Positions 40,238 through 50,907 are shown, numbered from the stretch's first letter. The stretch is DNA of 64,000 nucleotides from Trichomonas vaginalis G3 (GCF_026262505.1 NC_067203.1:18085411-18149410); one strand, 5' to 3'. Notes: generated by a model not told the origin, from the sequence alone. Program-made: numbers and translations.

Positions 40238-42496
40238 ATGAATTCCGCATTAATAAGTGCGGACATGAGTCAATGTACAAAACTCCTAGTCCTCAGTGAT
40301 GGCTGTTTCAGTGGATGCTGGAGATTGAGCAATGTAAAATTGCCTCCAAAGTTAAAGAAAATTTCGTATGGATGTTTTTATATTGATCGTGCTTTAACAA
40401 AAATTGAATTTCCTGATACTTTGACAGAAATAGCTGGTTCTGACCAGACGTATGGAAGAGTTTTTGGATATTCTGGAATAAAAGAAGTTACAATTGGCCA
40501 AGAATCTCAACTACAGAATATGGGTGTAGATGTTTTTGCATTCACAAATCTAGAATACTTCCATATTCCATCAAAATGCATACTGAAAGATGGTTCATGT
40601 TTCCAAGGTTGTCCTATTATTGGTATTTCAGTTGATGAAAGGAATACAAACTATAAAGTTGATGGCCAAATGCTGCTTTCTGGATCTGGATTTACAAATT
40701 TAGTTTATGTGAGTTCAAGATTAACAGGAACATTTCAAGTTCCTTCTTATATTACTTCAATCGGTAATTCTGCATTTAGAGGATCGAAATTCAATAAAAT
40801 CATTTTCTCATCGAGTGTAACCTTTATTGATAGTTTTTGTCTTGGAGAATGCCAAATTGTCGATTTCGAATTTCCTTCTCAAATAAAAAATATTTCATCT
40901 TTTATGTTTCAAGGATGTCGAAATTTAGTGACAGTAAAATTAACAGAAAATATCACAGAGATCAAAAGTAGTGCATTCTATTATTGTAAAAAACTTAAAA
41001 ACATTGTTTTACCATCTAGTTTGAAGAATTTAAGAGACGCTGCCTTTATTGGATGCATTTCATTAACAGAAATAACTCTCCCAAAAAATTTGGAAACAAT
41101 AGGTGATGGCGTTTTTACAGAAATTCCTAATTTAACACTTCATTCATTAAGTCCCAAATATGTTGTTGACAATAATATGATGTATATGGATGACAATAGA
41201 ACTTTATTAATTTATGTGGGATCAGAAGAAAATACAGATATTTCTATTTTATCTGAGTGTAATTTTATTGCTCGAGGAACTTTTGCAGAAAAGAAAATAA
41301 AGGATGTTACTTTCAAAAGTTCCAATGTGGATTTGGATATTACTATTGGTGAAATTGTTTTCAAAGAATCAACCATACATTCAATTGTTTTCCCACCAGG
41401 TTTGAAAACAATCTCAAATAATGCTTTTGATAGTTGCTCGCAGCTATCACGTGTTACATTCCAAGGAACAAAAATTACATCAATCCCTAGATCTTGCTTC
41501 ATAAATTGCAATATGCTTTCATCAATTACTCTCCCAACTTCTATTACTTCAATAGGAGAATATGCATTTGCAAACTGCAAAAAACTTGGAGATATTGAAT
41601 TATCTAACTTAAATTCACTAACATCTATTGGAACTTATGCATTCTCCGAAAGTGGATTGACAACTGCGAACTTACCAAGTTCAATAGAATCAGTTGGTAT
41701 CAGATCATTTGCCAATTCTAAAATCACAGATTTAACTATATCTTGTAATATTCCTAGTATGTTATGCCAATCATGTACATCATTGATAACGCTTACACTC
41801 AACAATGGTGTCACAGATATTGGAACATATGCTTTTGATGGGTGCATATCATTGACGGATTTCATAATTCCAAGTTCATTAGCTACTATTCAAGGTTTTG
41901 CATTTCAATCATGCGAAGAACTGAGAACATTGATAATGTGTGATGACTGCACACTTTCAAAGGTTGATGGTGGATGCTTCTATGGTTGTTATAATTTAAA
42001 ATCTGTTAAGCTTCCTCAAAATGATCAAAGATATCGATTTGAAAATGGCGCATTGACAAATCACGCACAAACAAAACTTATTCTCTTTCTTCCATACAGC
42101 GGTGTTAAAAATTTCATTGTTCCATTAGAAATGGAGACTATTGGAAGTTGTGCTTTCATGGGAAGTCCAACTCTCTTAAGAGTATTCTTCAATGGAAATA
42201 ATATTAACACTATTGACTATCAAGCTTTTAAAGATTGCAAGAATTTGAATTTTGTTTTCTTCTCATCATCTAGTATCTCTCAAATTGGTACAAATGCATT
42301 TGACGGATGTCCTCTTCTTCGCAGGTGTGGATCATTTTCAGCGCCGCAAGATGTGCAGGAAAAAATTATTAATATTGGAAATATTCCTAAGATTGCATTT
42401 TCGGAAGATTGTGCTTTTGCTAATTCATGCAGAGCAATTAAAAATATTGGAATTCCATTCTCATACTTATATCCATTTTTAACTATTGAATTGTAA
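40238..42496 (+). CDS. BspA-like leucine-rich repeat protein
   Basis: 752 codons from ATG 40238 to TAA(A) 42496. About 25 LRR_5/BspA-type repeats of 22-24 residues run throughout, with the pattern I-x-x-x-A-F-x-x-C-x-x-L-x-x-I-x-L-P (for example SIGEYAFANCKKLGDIELSN and DIGTYAFDGCISLTDFIIPS). Trichomonas has many such proteins, thought to act in adhesion or as surface antigens. No signal peptide or membrane segment is visible. The same frame is open upstream to 40013 without ATG and reads like more repeat (CRGALSSISFAPGSQLSSIC), so the annotated start may be internal and the natural 5' end lost, perhaps by insertion of the segment ending at 39753. Confidence 0.82.
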   Translation: MNSALISADMSQCTKLLVLSDGCFSGCWRLSNVKLPPKLKKISYGCFYIDRALTKIEFPDTLTEIAGSDQTYGRVFGYSGIKEVTIGQESQLQNMGVDVFAFTNLEYFHIPSKCILKDGSCFQGCPIIGISVDERNTNYKVDGQMLLSGSGFTNLVYVSSRLTGTFQVPSYITSIGNSAFRGSKFNKIIFSSSVTFIDSFCLGECQIVDFEFPSQIKNISSFMFQGCRNLVTVKLTENITEIKSSAFYYCKKLKNIVLPSSLKNLRDAAFIGCISLTEITLPKNLETIGDGVFTEIPNLTLHSLSPKYVVDNNMMYMDDNRTLLIYVGSEENTDISILSECNFIARGTFAEKKIKDVTFKSSNVDLDITIGEIVFKESTIHSIVFPPGLKTISNNAFDSCSQLSRVTFQGTKITSIPRSCFINCNMLSSITLPTSITSIGEYAFANCKKLGDIELSNLNSLTSIGTYAFSESGLTTANLPSSIESVGIRSFANSKITDLTISCNIPSMLCQSCTSLITLTLNNGVTDIGTYAFDGCISLTDFIIPSSLATIQGFAFQSCEELRTLIMCDDCTLSKVDGGCFYGCYNLKSVKLPQNDQRYRFENGALTNHAQTKLILFLPYSGVKNFIVPLEMETIGSCAFMGSPTLLRVFFNGNNINTIDYQAFKDCKNLNFVFFSSSSISQIGTNAFDGCPLLRRCGSFSAPQDVQEKIINIGNIPKIAFSEDCAFANSCRAIKNIGIPFSYLYPFLTIEL

Positions 42497-42529
42497 ACTT
42501 CTTAATATATAATTAAAATCTTGTATATT

Positions 42530-42790
42530 TTTTGCATATGCTACAATATGAAGAGCCGTTTTTCCATCTTTATATTTTTCAATGATATTTATATCAAACG
42601 AAATCAGAAATTCGAAGATTACTTATTATTATGAAATGCTGCAATATGAAGAGCCGTTTTTCCATCTTTATATTTTTCAATGATATTTATATCAAACGAA
42701 ATCAGAAATTCGAAGATTACTTATTATTATGAAATGCTGCAATATGAAGAGCCGTTTTTCCATCTTTATATTTTTCAATGATATATTCCG
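42530..42790 (-). pseudogene. Ankyrin-repeat relic, ~100-bp tandem copies
   Basis: Three near-identical copies of about 101 bases, each reading KDGKTALHIAAFHNN on the minus strand. A true ankyrin repeat is 99 bases; here the period shifts the frame at each copy, so no long protein results. Remains of an ankyrin array directly behind the BspA-like gene. Confidence 0.75.
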
Positions 42791-42846
42791 AAAAAAATAA
42801 AATAAAAAATGCTCAATGAAATTAGATAGATATAAATTTTTTATTT

Positions 42847-45177
42847 TCAAACAATTATTCCGCGAGGCGAAATAAGGAGGAGCAGCTTCTGGTCAGTTTC
42901 TTCTAGAACATTTAGAGTTTCATCGATATCTTCAATTGGCGGAGGGTTTTTCATCAAATTGAGGAAATCTTGTGAAGGAGAAAACTGAATTATTGAGAAT
43001 TTCGCCAGTTCTGATATCTCTTTATCATCTTCGAACTGTTCCAAGACAGTTGTCCATGCAGAAGCAGTCTTCGCGAAGAACTTCAAAAACAAAATTTTGT
43101 TCACTTTATCTCCAGCGAAAGACAGTGCTTTTCTGAAGTCATTTTTAAGTGCGTATTCAACTGCATCCAGTAGATATGAGTATTTCCCATTCCTCTCACT
43201 GCATGGTCCGTATTTGACTATAGCAGACACACAGACTTTCCCTGATTCTGTTCCTGAAAACCATGGTATATCCATTAATTTTTCCGGCCACTCATCAAGA
43301 TGCATTTTTGCATCATCCATCTCTGAAGCTAAAGAAACAACATTCTTGACATCTCCATTGATATAACTGTAGCAAAGTGCTCTTTCATTATAAGGCCAAA
43401 CGAAATTTGGTAATTCTGGCCGGCCGATTTTGATAAGAGAGATGGGACTGAGGTTGACAGATATCTCATGGAGAATGTCGTTATCAAGGTTTTCATAAAC
43501 TGACAAAGGAAGTTTGGATAGTATTTCTTTTGCAATTTCATGGTTTCCATTTGAAGTTTCTGAGACAGCTTTGTATAACAATGTTAAAGGATGTGGTTCT
43601 GTTTCATCTAGTACTTGGTTGTATTGTCTTGCTCTTAAGAGTTTCCTGATACAAGTATCTATTGGGAGATTTTTGATTAGTTTGAGAAGATCGTCGTTGA
43701 TGTCGTTTTGATTAAAATGTGCTTGTTGTATAAATAAGGTTGATTTCCTGCGCGGAAGTGAAATAATTTTTTCAATAATTGATTTTCGTTTTTGTCCATA
43801 GATTGGTGATTTGGCGTTCAAAGCTGATATAAAGAAATCAAATGCTCTACTCTGGTTCCCGTTTTCAAGTAAATTTGAGCCAATTGTGTAACAATTATCG
43901 GAATAATTCACATTTTTATGGGAAAGAAGACACAATCCGAGTATTTTCGTTTGTATGTCATTTGATTTCAATGCTTCTTCTGAAATTACGTCACCTTTTG
44001 TTAAATTATAACAATGAAGAGTTGTAACCTTACGTTCTGTGTTTATAACTATAAGGAAATCTTGGTTCATGTTAATAAACTGTATTTTGCTGAACGTTTC
44101 TGAAGTTAAAACGGGAAAAGTAAAAATACTTATGTCCAGTTTTGATTTTACAGGATTTGGAAGAACTTGGATGGTCTGGGAATCAGAAAGGACCAAGTAA
44201 TCGCTGTTGAATGCAGAGGAAGTAGCTAAAAATTTATCTGTCAGATTTGAAGGATCAAAATTATCTGAATCTGAATCTCTATGGCGAATGGAGCATAGAA
44301 GTGAAGCTTGTTCAGTTAGGAATACCAAACTTGATGAAGAAAGAAATCTGAGATCTTTCGCCAAACTTGGAGCTCTGAGTCTAAAAACTATGTCAATAGA
44401 AACTGGATGATCCATTAAGTATCTTGTAATAAACAAGAAGTTTGAAACTTGTGCTTCGACAAGGCCAAAATCGATATTCAAAGAATCTTTTGTGTCATAG
44501 CATAAGGCTCCTGGTGTAAACTGCTTTGTATAATGTTGTGGTGTGCCTTTGATGATCTTAAGAATGAAAAGATAATCTGCGCAGACAATTGCCAACATAT
44601 CATTGTAAAATGAGAAAATTGGACAATAAACAGGTAGCGGTAAAATTATTACGCATCTTAGTTTCGGTCTATCCTCAATATCCCATATAATACACGTTTT
44701 TTCTGTGACAATTATTATTGAATTTGCGTCTACTTGTGCAGATGGGTTAGAATCTGCACTGATTGATGCTATGCATAGTATTTGTGGTTCGTTAGAAAGC
44801 TGTGTGAATTGCCAAGACGTTGGATATAAAATTTTTTCTGGTAAATTAATTGTAATTGGTGTAGAAGAGTTCTTCTCGATAGGGACTCTCCAGTTAAAAA
44901 AGATATTGTAATAAGTTTTTGGTTGATTTACATTACGATCTTCAAAAATGATGCAATCATGCTTGTCGAGATAGAATACATTTAATATTGTATGCGATGA
45001 CCATACCAAGTGATATAAATGGTTGAAAGATTCTATGTCATAAATATCAATCGAATTTTCTTGAGTGTTTAGAATGAAAATTTCATTATTTTTGGAAATA
45101 GATACACTCTGTGGACATTGCTTTAGTGGTTGGTCAAACATTTTCTGAATGGGAGAAGGGATTTCACCTTGATCCAT
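42847..45177 (-). CDS. Beta-propeller plus alpha-solenoid protein (coat/tether type)
   Basis: 776 codons from ATG 45177 (the frame runs 7 codons further with GTG). Residues 1-370 look like WD40-type blades (NNEIFILNTQENSIDIYDIE, TCIIWDIEDRPKLRCVI, LAIVCADYLFILKIIKG). Residues 390-776 are helical repeats (FDFFISALNAKSPIYGQKRK, IDTCIRKLLRARQYNQVLDE). That order is shared by vesicle coats and HOPS/CORVET subunits (Vps11/16/18-like), so a role in membrane traffic is plausible, but no diagnostic motif such as a C-terminal RING is present. Convergent with the BspA-like gene and divergent from the CARMIL-like gene 477 bases away. Confidence 0.6.
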   Translation of the reverse strand: MDQGEIPSPIQKMFDQPLKQCPQSVSISKNNEIFILNTQENSIDIYDIESFNHLYHLVWSSHTILNVFYLDKHDCIIFEDRNVNQPKTYYNIFFNWRVPIEKNSSTPITINLPEKILYPTSWQFTQLSNEPQILCIASISADSNPSAQVDANSIIIVTEKTCIIWDIEDRPKLRCVIILPLPVYCPIFSFYNDMLAIVCADYLFILKIIKGTPQHYTKQFTPGALCYDTKDSLNIDFGLVEAQVSNFLFITRYLMDHPVSIDIVFRLRAPSLAKDLRFLSSSSLVFLTEQASLLCSIRHRDSDSDNFDPSNLTDKFLATSSAFNSDYLVLSDSQTIQVLPNPVKSKLDISIFTFPVLTSETFSKIQFINMNQDFLIVINTERKVTTLHCYNLTKGDVISEEALKSNDIQTKILGLCLLSHKNVNYSDNCYTIGSNLLENGNQSRAFDFFISALNAKSPIYGQKRKSIIEKIISLPRRKSTLFIQQAHFNQNDINDDLLKLIKNLPIDTCIRKLLRARQYNQVLDETEPHPLTLLYKAVSETSNGNHEIAKEILSKLPLSVYENLDNDILHEISVNLSPISLIKIGRPELPNFVWPYNERALCYSYINGDVKNVVSLASEMDDAKMHLDEWPEKLMDIPWFSGTESGKVCVSAIVKYGPCSERNGKYSYLLDAVEYALKNDFRKALSFAGDKVNKILFLKFFAKTASAWTTVLEQFEDDKEISELAKFSIIQFSPSQDFLNLMKNPPPIEDIDETLNVLEETDQKLLLLISPRGIIV

Positions 45178-45654
45178 TCCGAAAATTTTTTTGCTCACTC
45201 AAATTATTGTTAATGGATGTTTTAGTGTAAATAGATTTAAAAACAATTATCTATTAATTCTTCTCGTTAATGTTATCGTTGTTCTCGTTTTCATTGAATT
45301 GGATTTGAAATTGAGGAATTTTTTTGCAGATTTAAGATAGATTTCATTTCAACTATAAATTGCTATTCTATTTGCTTAATAACTTTGAAATTCGGGCTGA
45401 ATTTTTTTAATGAATGAAATATCTACAGAATTATATAACAATAAGCATGAGTAGGTTAATCCGAACTTCTATATAGTCATTTCATTGCAAAATCAAATGA
45501 ATTTACTGATTTTTGGAAAACAAAATAAAATCACTCCGCATAAAAATTTATAAACGGAAGTTAAAACTTTTATTTTTATATTGCTTGTGGTATGCAATTT
45601 TTTGTTTCCGATTGATTTTGAAATAAAAACGAGATAACAGATTTTTTATCAAAA
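45178..45654. other. Divergent promoter region
   Basis: 477 bases of AT-rich DNA between two divergent host genes. No repeat or RNA. At its right end TCAAAAATG puts a TCA four bases before the start codon of the CARMIL-like gene. Confidence 0.5.
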
Positions 45655-47982
45655 ATGGATGCGAAAACAACCCAGAAGGTTGATCAGTTTGTAAAAAGCA
45701 AAAATATGATAAAAATATACGCAAATCTTGTTACTAAACATCATAAGCGTGGTGGTAAAGCTCCACGTATTATGATATTTTGTGAAAACTTTTTATATGT
45801 CCTTACAAAAGGAGTTAAAGAAAAACACAATTATCCATGGTATTTACTTACAGAAATTCAAGTTGAAGCTGATACTGTTTTACTATTATTTTCTAATGAC
45901 ACACAATTCAAATTCGAATCACCAGAAGCCAAGCGTGCTGAAGAGCTAATCGTATATCACATTCATAGAATACTTAGCGAGGAAGAGTTTAAAGCAATTA
46001 AAATACCAAATGTTCCTTCATCATTACCTCCGCACTCAGGAGTTTCAATGGTGTGGCGTTTATCATATTTCATTCACACTCTTATACCAAATTCATCATT
46101 AAATGATTATAATTATATCATTAAAGATGTAATTACAAGTTCAAAAACATTAGATTTATCAGATTTACCACCATCACAAGAGGCTTACCAAGCAGTATTA
46201 ACCGCACTCAAATTAGAATATACATTCAAAACTATTACTTTCAGAAAAATCAAAGAATTCGATGTTTTCGATATTATTGCAAAATATTACGATTTCCAAA
46301 TTGCTGACAAGCTTTGTTTCATTGGCATCCATACTGGTGAAGGTTTCAAGAACTTTCTCGCTGCTCTGAAAAAAGCAAAGAAGTGTAATTTAGTTGCATT
46401 ATCTTTTACAGGCATTGGCTTTACAAACGATGAAGTTGATGTTATCATGCATGTTGCTCGTGTCAAGAGCCTTACTTCCCTTATCTTTGATCATTGTTTG
46501 ACGAAAGATACTTTTGATCATTTCCAAGAAAACAGTGATCTTCCAAGTTTGCGTTATTTGTCACTAGAAAATAACGCTTTCTTCAATGTATCATTTATTT
46601 TGCCTAAACTCAAGAATCTTTACGCATTATCTCTGTGTAATTGCGGAAAATCTCTTGGAGACATCTTTGAAGCCATTTCTCAGGCAGATCTCCCTAATTT
46701 AAGAGGTCTTAATGTATCTATGAACTTTGGAACACAGATAAATGGTAAGAAAATCCAATTTCCTCCAAAACTTTCAAATTTAAGTGCAGACAATATCAAA
46801 TGGAAAATTGATGATTTAATTTCATTCTTTGGAACAGTAACTAACCATGCTTCTTCAATAAGCCTCAAGAGATTCGTTTGCTCGTTCTCAAACGCTAAAC
46901 TCGAGCAAAATGATTGGCCTAGATTTAACAAATTTATTCAAAACAGAGAAGCAACGAATTTGCAGAATTTCAGGTGGGATGAAAACCCTGTTTCTCCTGA
47001 ATTGTTCATGTTCTTGAAGAACTCAGGTAATGTCAGATATATATCAATGAATGGATGCATTGATGACAGCAATTACCAAGATTTGGTTGATTTTGTTAAA
47101 TCAAATGAAGAAATTGAGAATATTTTAATTCGTGGAAACAAAAACAAGCAAATCACTGATGTTCTTCCATTATGTAACAGTCTCCAGACAGCTCCCAACT
47201 TCCTCTTCCTAGATTATACATACAACAAAGTAGAAGACAGACAATTAAACACTTTACTCACTGCTGTTTCCAGATGCCCGAAATTGGAAGGCATTGCTAT
47301 TGACAACACAAATGTTACATCATGTGAAAAGTATATCAATGCAATACAACCACTCAAAGACTTAGGAAGACCAATAAGTTTCAGTATCCCATTCAATGAC
47401 ATTTCAAGAATGAATGGTGATCCAAAAATCACTGAATTAAGACAATTAATTCATGATTTAGGTTGTCCACCAAGAAAATCAGAATGGCCAGATGATCCAA
47501 TTGTTTCTTCATATTATTTCGTTGCTAATGACTTCTTCCCACCATATCTTTCAAGATCAGCTGTCGAAATGATCAGAAGAGAAGATGAAAATGAATCTTC
47601 TTCAGATAATGAGCATTCTGATGATGAAAGGAAGTCGACTCTTTTGGTTGATGAAGTCTCTCTTCCATCTATTGTTGTTTCAAGAGAAATTTCTCTTGTT
47701 AATGACAAACCAAGGAAATCTGGCGGAAGAGTAAAGTCAAGAGGTTTGAGAAATGGAAGTCTTCAAGAATTCCCGCTAAATACTAATGAAAGTAGTGAAA
47801 AAGAACCTCCGAAATATGAGAAGCCAAGAAGTCCTAAACGACAACAACAACTTGTAATAAACAAGCCTAAAGTTAGTTGGGATTTCCCATTAAGATATGT
47901 TCCTGATATTGACAACACCGAGTTATTGCAGCAAACTGATCAGCAATATTCTTTTGTTCAGATTGTCAAGGATCTTCATTGA
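45655..47982 (+). CDS. CARMIL-like PH + leucine-rich repeat protein
   Basis: 775 codons. Residues about 15-115 match the non-canonical PH domain of CARMIL proteins (IMIFCENFLYVLTKG, YPWYLLTEIQVE, FKFESPEAKRAEELIVYHIH). Residues 130-600 form ribonuclease-inhibitor-type LRRs (LVALSFTGIGFTNDEVDVIM, LPSLRYLSLENNAF). Residues 640-775 are Ser/Glu/Lys-rich and disordered, ending in a short conserved-looking block with WDFPLRYVPDI. CARMILs bind membrane and regulate capping protein and actin assembly; the LRR/PH part is visible, but I cannot identify a capping-protein interaction motif. The start is supported by TCAAAAATG. Confidence 0.75.
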   Translation: MDAKTTQKVDQFVKSKNMIKIYANLVTKHHKRGGKAPRIMIFCENFLYVLTKGVKEKHNYPWYLLTEIQVEADTVLLLFSNDTQFKFESPEAKRAEELIVYHIHRILSEEEFKAIKIPNVPSSLPPHSGVSMVWRLSYFIHTLIPNSSLNDYNYIIKDVITSSKTLDLSDLPPSQEAYQAVLTALKLEYTFKTITFRKIKEFDVFDIIAKYYDFQIADKLCFIGIHTGEGFKNFLAALKKAKKCNLVALSFTGIGFTNDEVDVIMHVARVKSLTSLIFDHCLTKDTFDHFQENSDLPSLRYLSLENNAFFNVSFILPKLKNLYALSLCNCGKSLGDIFEAISQADLPNLRGLNVSMNFGTQINGKKIQFPPKLSNLSADNIKWKIDDLISFFGTVTNHASSISLKRFVCSFSNAKLEQNDWPRFNKFIQNREATNLQNFRWDENPVSPELFMFLKNSGNVRYISMNGCIDDSNYQDLVDFVKSNEEIENILIRGNKNKQITDVLPLCNSLQTAPNFLFLDYTYNKVEDRQLNTLLTAVSRCPKLEGIAIDNTNVTSCEKYINAIQPLKDLGRPISFSIPFNDISRMNGDPKITELRQLIHDLGCPPRKSEWPDDPIVSSYYFVANDFFPPYLSRSAVEMIRREDENESSSDNEHSDDERKSTLLVDEVSLPSIVVSREISLVNDKPRKSGGRVKSRGLRNGSLQEFPLNTNESSEKEPPKYEKPRSPKRQQQLVINKPKVSWDFPLRYVPDIDNTELLQQTDQQYSFVQIVKDLH

Positions 47983-48109
47983 AGTTAATATGTTTTTATT
48001 TTGTTATTATAATAAACAATATTTTTTTGTGTTTTTATAAAGATACTATTGGTAAATGTTAATATGATCATTTTTATTAATGGGATATTCATTATTAACT
48101 CTGCTAACT

Positions 48110-48115
48110 TCATTT
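48110..48115 (+). promoter_or_regulatory. Inr-like TCATTT upstream of 48130
   Basis: TCATTT at 48110-48115 fits the trichomonad initiator TCA(+1)Py(T/A). The +1 A at 48112 lies 18 bases before ATG 48130, the usual leader length. Confidence 0.5.
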
Positions 48116-48129
48116 TTTGAAATCGCGAG

Positions 48130-49218
48130 ATGCTTTCCATTGAACTTCAAATTGGAAGACAGTTTCAAGATTGGATTGATGGTATTAATAATGAAAATGA
48201 AAGTAGTTTCATTGATCAAATTATTACATCTTTTATTTCTTTTTACTGCGACAATAAATTAGAAGAAAATCTTCAATTTTTAGCCTATGAAACTGCTCTT
48301 GCAGCTGAAATTAGACCAAAGTCAATTCATAATTTAACAAAATTAGTGAAAGAAATCACAACAACAAGAAAAACAGATAAATTCGCCAATTTCAAAAACT
48401 ATTTAGTCGATACCATTATGTCAACTCAAAGTATATACTCATTTGAAATGAAAGTACGTCTCTTACACAGCTGTTTTGAAGCAGAAATTTATAAAATTGA
48501 TGAAATTTGCGAATATTTAAATATATTCCCAATGGATCAAACAATAAGAGCACTTATATTATTTTCTATATTCGTTTCTGATATTGACAAGCATGATTCA
48601 AATTTAGTCAATTCAATATTGGGAAAACTCGAAGTTTACAGCGCATCTGCTCTACAGTTCAATCAATACTTAGAAGTAGATATAAACAAATACAGAGAAT
48701 TCATAATGAGTCTAAGAGAAAACGATTATAAATTATCAAAACAAATTACAAATAGTATTTACCCAGAAGACTCAGTAGAATTTACTATATATACGGATAA
48801 CATCGATGAACTCCAGAAACTCTTTTCAGAATCAGAATTTAACCCAGAAATCAGACTAAAGCAGAGTTTTCTCAATCCAAACACTGAAATTCTATCTCCT
48901 CTTCAGTTTGCAGCTTTTCATGGTTCTACAAAATGTTTTGAATACTTAGAAAAATTAAATGAATTAGATGATTCGATTCCTGACTTCGCTGTTCAAGGAG
49001 GAAGCATGGAAGTTGTTAAAGTATGTGATGCAAAGGGATTGAGTTTCTCAAATGCTTTGGTTACTGCTGCTTTAAATAGAAGAACTGAAATACTTGAATT
49101 TCTTTTGAAGACTAAGGAATTTTCACAGCCAGAAGTTATGGGAGCTCTAGAACTTTGCATAAGAACTAAAAGTATTGCCTCAATTGAAACAATTTGCTCT
49201 CTAAAAAAGAATAAATAA
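48130..49218 (+). CDS. Ankyrin-type (DUF3447-like) protein
   Basis: 362 codons. The N-terminal 230 residues are helical with the layout of Trichomonas DUF3447 proteins (YLNIFPMDQTIRALILFSIF, YREFIMSLRENDYKLSKQIT). Residues 235-355 contain degenerate ankyrin repeats (ILSPLQFAAFHGSTKCFEYLEKL, VTAALNRRTEILEFLLKT). Only about four weak repeats are present, fewer than usual. It ends AAATAAATAAAA, a stop with overlapping TAAA signal. Likely a protein-protein interaction protein; partner unknown. Confidence 0.65.
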   Translation: MLSIELQIGRQFQDWIDGINNENESSFIDQIITSFISFYCDNKLEENLQFLAYETALAAEIRPKSIHNLTKLVKEITTTRKTDKFANFKNYLVDTIMSTQSIYSFEMKVRLLHSCFEAEIYKIDEICEYLNIFPMDQTIRALILFSIFVSDIDKHDSNLVNSILGKLEVYSASALQFNQYLEVDINKYREFIMSLRENDYKLSKQITNSIYPEDSVEFTIYTDNIDELQKLFSESEFNPEIRLKQSFLNPNTEILSPLQFAAFHGSTKCFEYLEKLNELDDSIPDFAVQGGSMEVVKVCDAKGLSFSNALVTAALNRRTEILEFLLKTKEFSQPEVMGALELCIRTKSIASIETICSLKKNK

Positions 49219-49825
49219 AATATCTAAATCATCACCGTATAAACTTAGATGATTGAGATATTGCTTGAAAGCTATGATGTAATAGTAATGTATTACACTG
49301 CTCATTTGTCTTATATAATGTTAAAATTTTATATTATTTCATTTCTTATAAAATTCACAAACTTTATATCATAATACTTCATGTTATCTTTATGCTTTCA
49401 ATAAACTCCATGTAGTTTATTGCTTAATTGGTAATTTTTTAATCAGAGAAATCTTGGATTATTAATGAATCAGAATGGCTATTTAGCAAATAAATAGCTT
49501 GTTTTTGATTAGTTTCATAATGTGCAAATTGTTTGTCTGTAGAAATTATGCCTTAATCTTTAGATAAAGTTATTTCACCTGAAATTATGCTTTAAATTTT
49601 CATTTAAACCTCATAGCAATCATCTATGGTGTTTGTACTACTAATGTTAGCCTTATGAATATAAAGAATAACCTTTCTATTCTCCAAAACCACTAAATTT
49701 TAGATTTCTTGACGATAGATAAGAAATTTTCATTTATCAAAATATTAAAACAGCTCATATATTCATCTATTTTGCTATGAAATCTTATTTGTCAAATTTG
49801 ACAGAATGTCAGATATGCCAATATT
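49219..49825. other. AT-rich intergenic stretch
   Basis: No gene or repeat I can support. Scattered traces such as a run of ankyrin-like codons are too weak to annotate. Confidence 0.4.
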
Positions 49826-49831
49826 TCACTA
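49826..49831 (+). promoter_or_regulatory. Inr TCACTA abutting the start codon
   Basis: TCACTA is a full match to the trichomonad initiator. With +1 at the A (49828) the leader would be 4 bases before ATG 49832. It also favours this ATG over the next Met, 15 codons downstream. Confidence 0.65.
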
Positions 49832-50743
49832 ATGTTATTTCTTTTTAGCTTATGCGTGAAGAAATTTGTATACCACATGACCCCGTGGTATATCACCAAC
49901 AGGACTGATGATACCACTCTTCGAGTATTCTGCAATTCATGGACTTGCGGTTATGATAACAATTCAATTGAAATCACGAATGATTTTAACGATGTTTTAG
50001 CAAAATATCGTAACGAAACACTTAAAGGAAATATATTTACAGTAGTCGAGAGCTTCATTCAAAAAGATTTCGTCCCAGCCAAATGTTTCGGAGGCTATCT
50101 ATTGTACTTCGGCGGGAAAAACGTTACAGTTAACAAAACCGCCGGTTTAGAGCTCATTCGTTCAGGTGCTAAAGATCATTTTTGGACATGCCTTGAATTA
50201 CTCGCTTTCTTACCAGAAGAAGGCGACAATTTCGAGAATATTAGAATTGCTACAGAAGCTGGCTCCATTTTTGCAACAATGGTTTATTCCAGAAAATTAT
50301 ACGAACAAGGCAACTACGATGAGGCCGCTCGTTACATGAGCCACTTAATTGTTTCATCTGCTGTCAGCTGGCATCGTAAGCACCATGCCGGAAACACATT
50401 TTCAACAGCTCTTAAGAAATTAACTCTTGAAAAGGATACATCAGCCTACAAGACCATCCTAGAGCTTGCCAGACAGCTCAACCTTCCAGCATGTGTCTGG
50501 ATCTTCGACGGTTACTTAACCCATAAAACTGATTTAATTTCTGCCAAAGAAATTGTTGAACTTGCTTTCCAACTTGTTAATGGTCTTCCATTTAGAGACA
50601 TAACAGATGTAGAAGCAATCAGAAAGTCAGGAATCGATGAGGAAGCCTTCCTTAAATACAATAGCAATGCTGGCTCTCCAACAGCTGCATTCTACTTGTC
50701 TTATCCGAAATTAAATTCAAAGAATATATCTGTTGTTCATTAA
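49832..50743 (+). CDS. Possible secreted Sel1-like solenoid protein
   Basis: 303 codons, TAA(A) stop. The first ~15 residues (MLFLFSLCVKK) are hydrophobic and may be a weak signal peptide. Five or so N-x-S/T sites lie in the first 130 residues (NRT, NNS, NET, NVT, NKT), which would fit a secretory-pathway protein. Loose Sel1/TPR-type helical repeats follow (YFGGKNVTVNKTAGLELIRS, YEQGNYDEAARYMSHLIVSS). Sel1-like proteins serve as scaffolds, for example in ER-associated degradation; the match is too weak to name it. Codon use is more GC-rich (GCC, GAG, CTC) than its neighbours, suggesting higher expression or different history. Confidence 0.55.
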   Translation: MLFLFSLCVKKFVYHMTPWYITNRTDDTTLRVFCNSWTCGYDNNSIEITNDFNDVLAKYRNETLKGNIFTVVESFIQKDFVPAKCFGGYLLYFGGKNVTVNKTAGLELIRSGAKDHFWTCLELLAFLPEEGDNFENIRIATEAGSIFATMVYSRKLYEQGNYDEAARYMSHLIVSSAVSWHRKHHAGNTFSTALKKLTLEKDTSAYKTILELARQLNLPACVWIFDGYLTHKTDLISAKEIVELAFQLVNGLPFRDITDVEAIRKSGIDEEAFLKYNSNAGSPTAAFYLSYPKLNSKNISVVH

Positions 50744-50907
50744 ATAGTATAGTTGTTGTTCAATCCTGTTCGGTACATCTTAGAACAATGTACTGATCCG
50801 GTTGAATAATTATATGTAAATATTTAGTTATATATTTTGCATTTTTCATTAATAATTTTCTTCCACTTAAAGGTGAACTTACTACTTTTTGGCATTGCCT
50901 CGATTTT

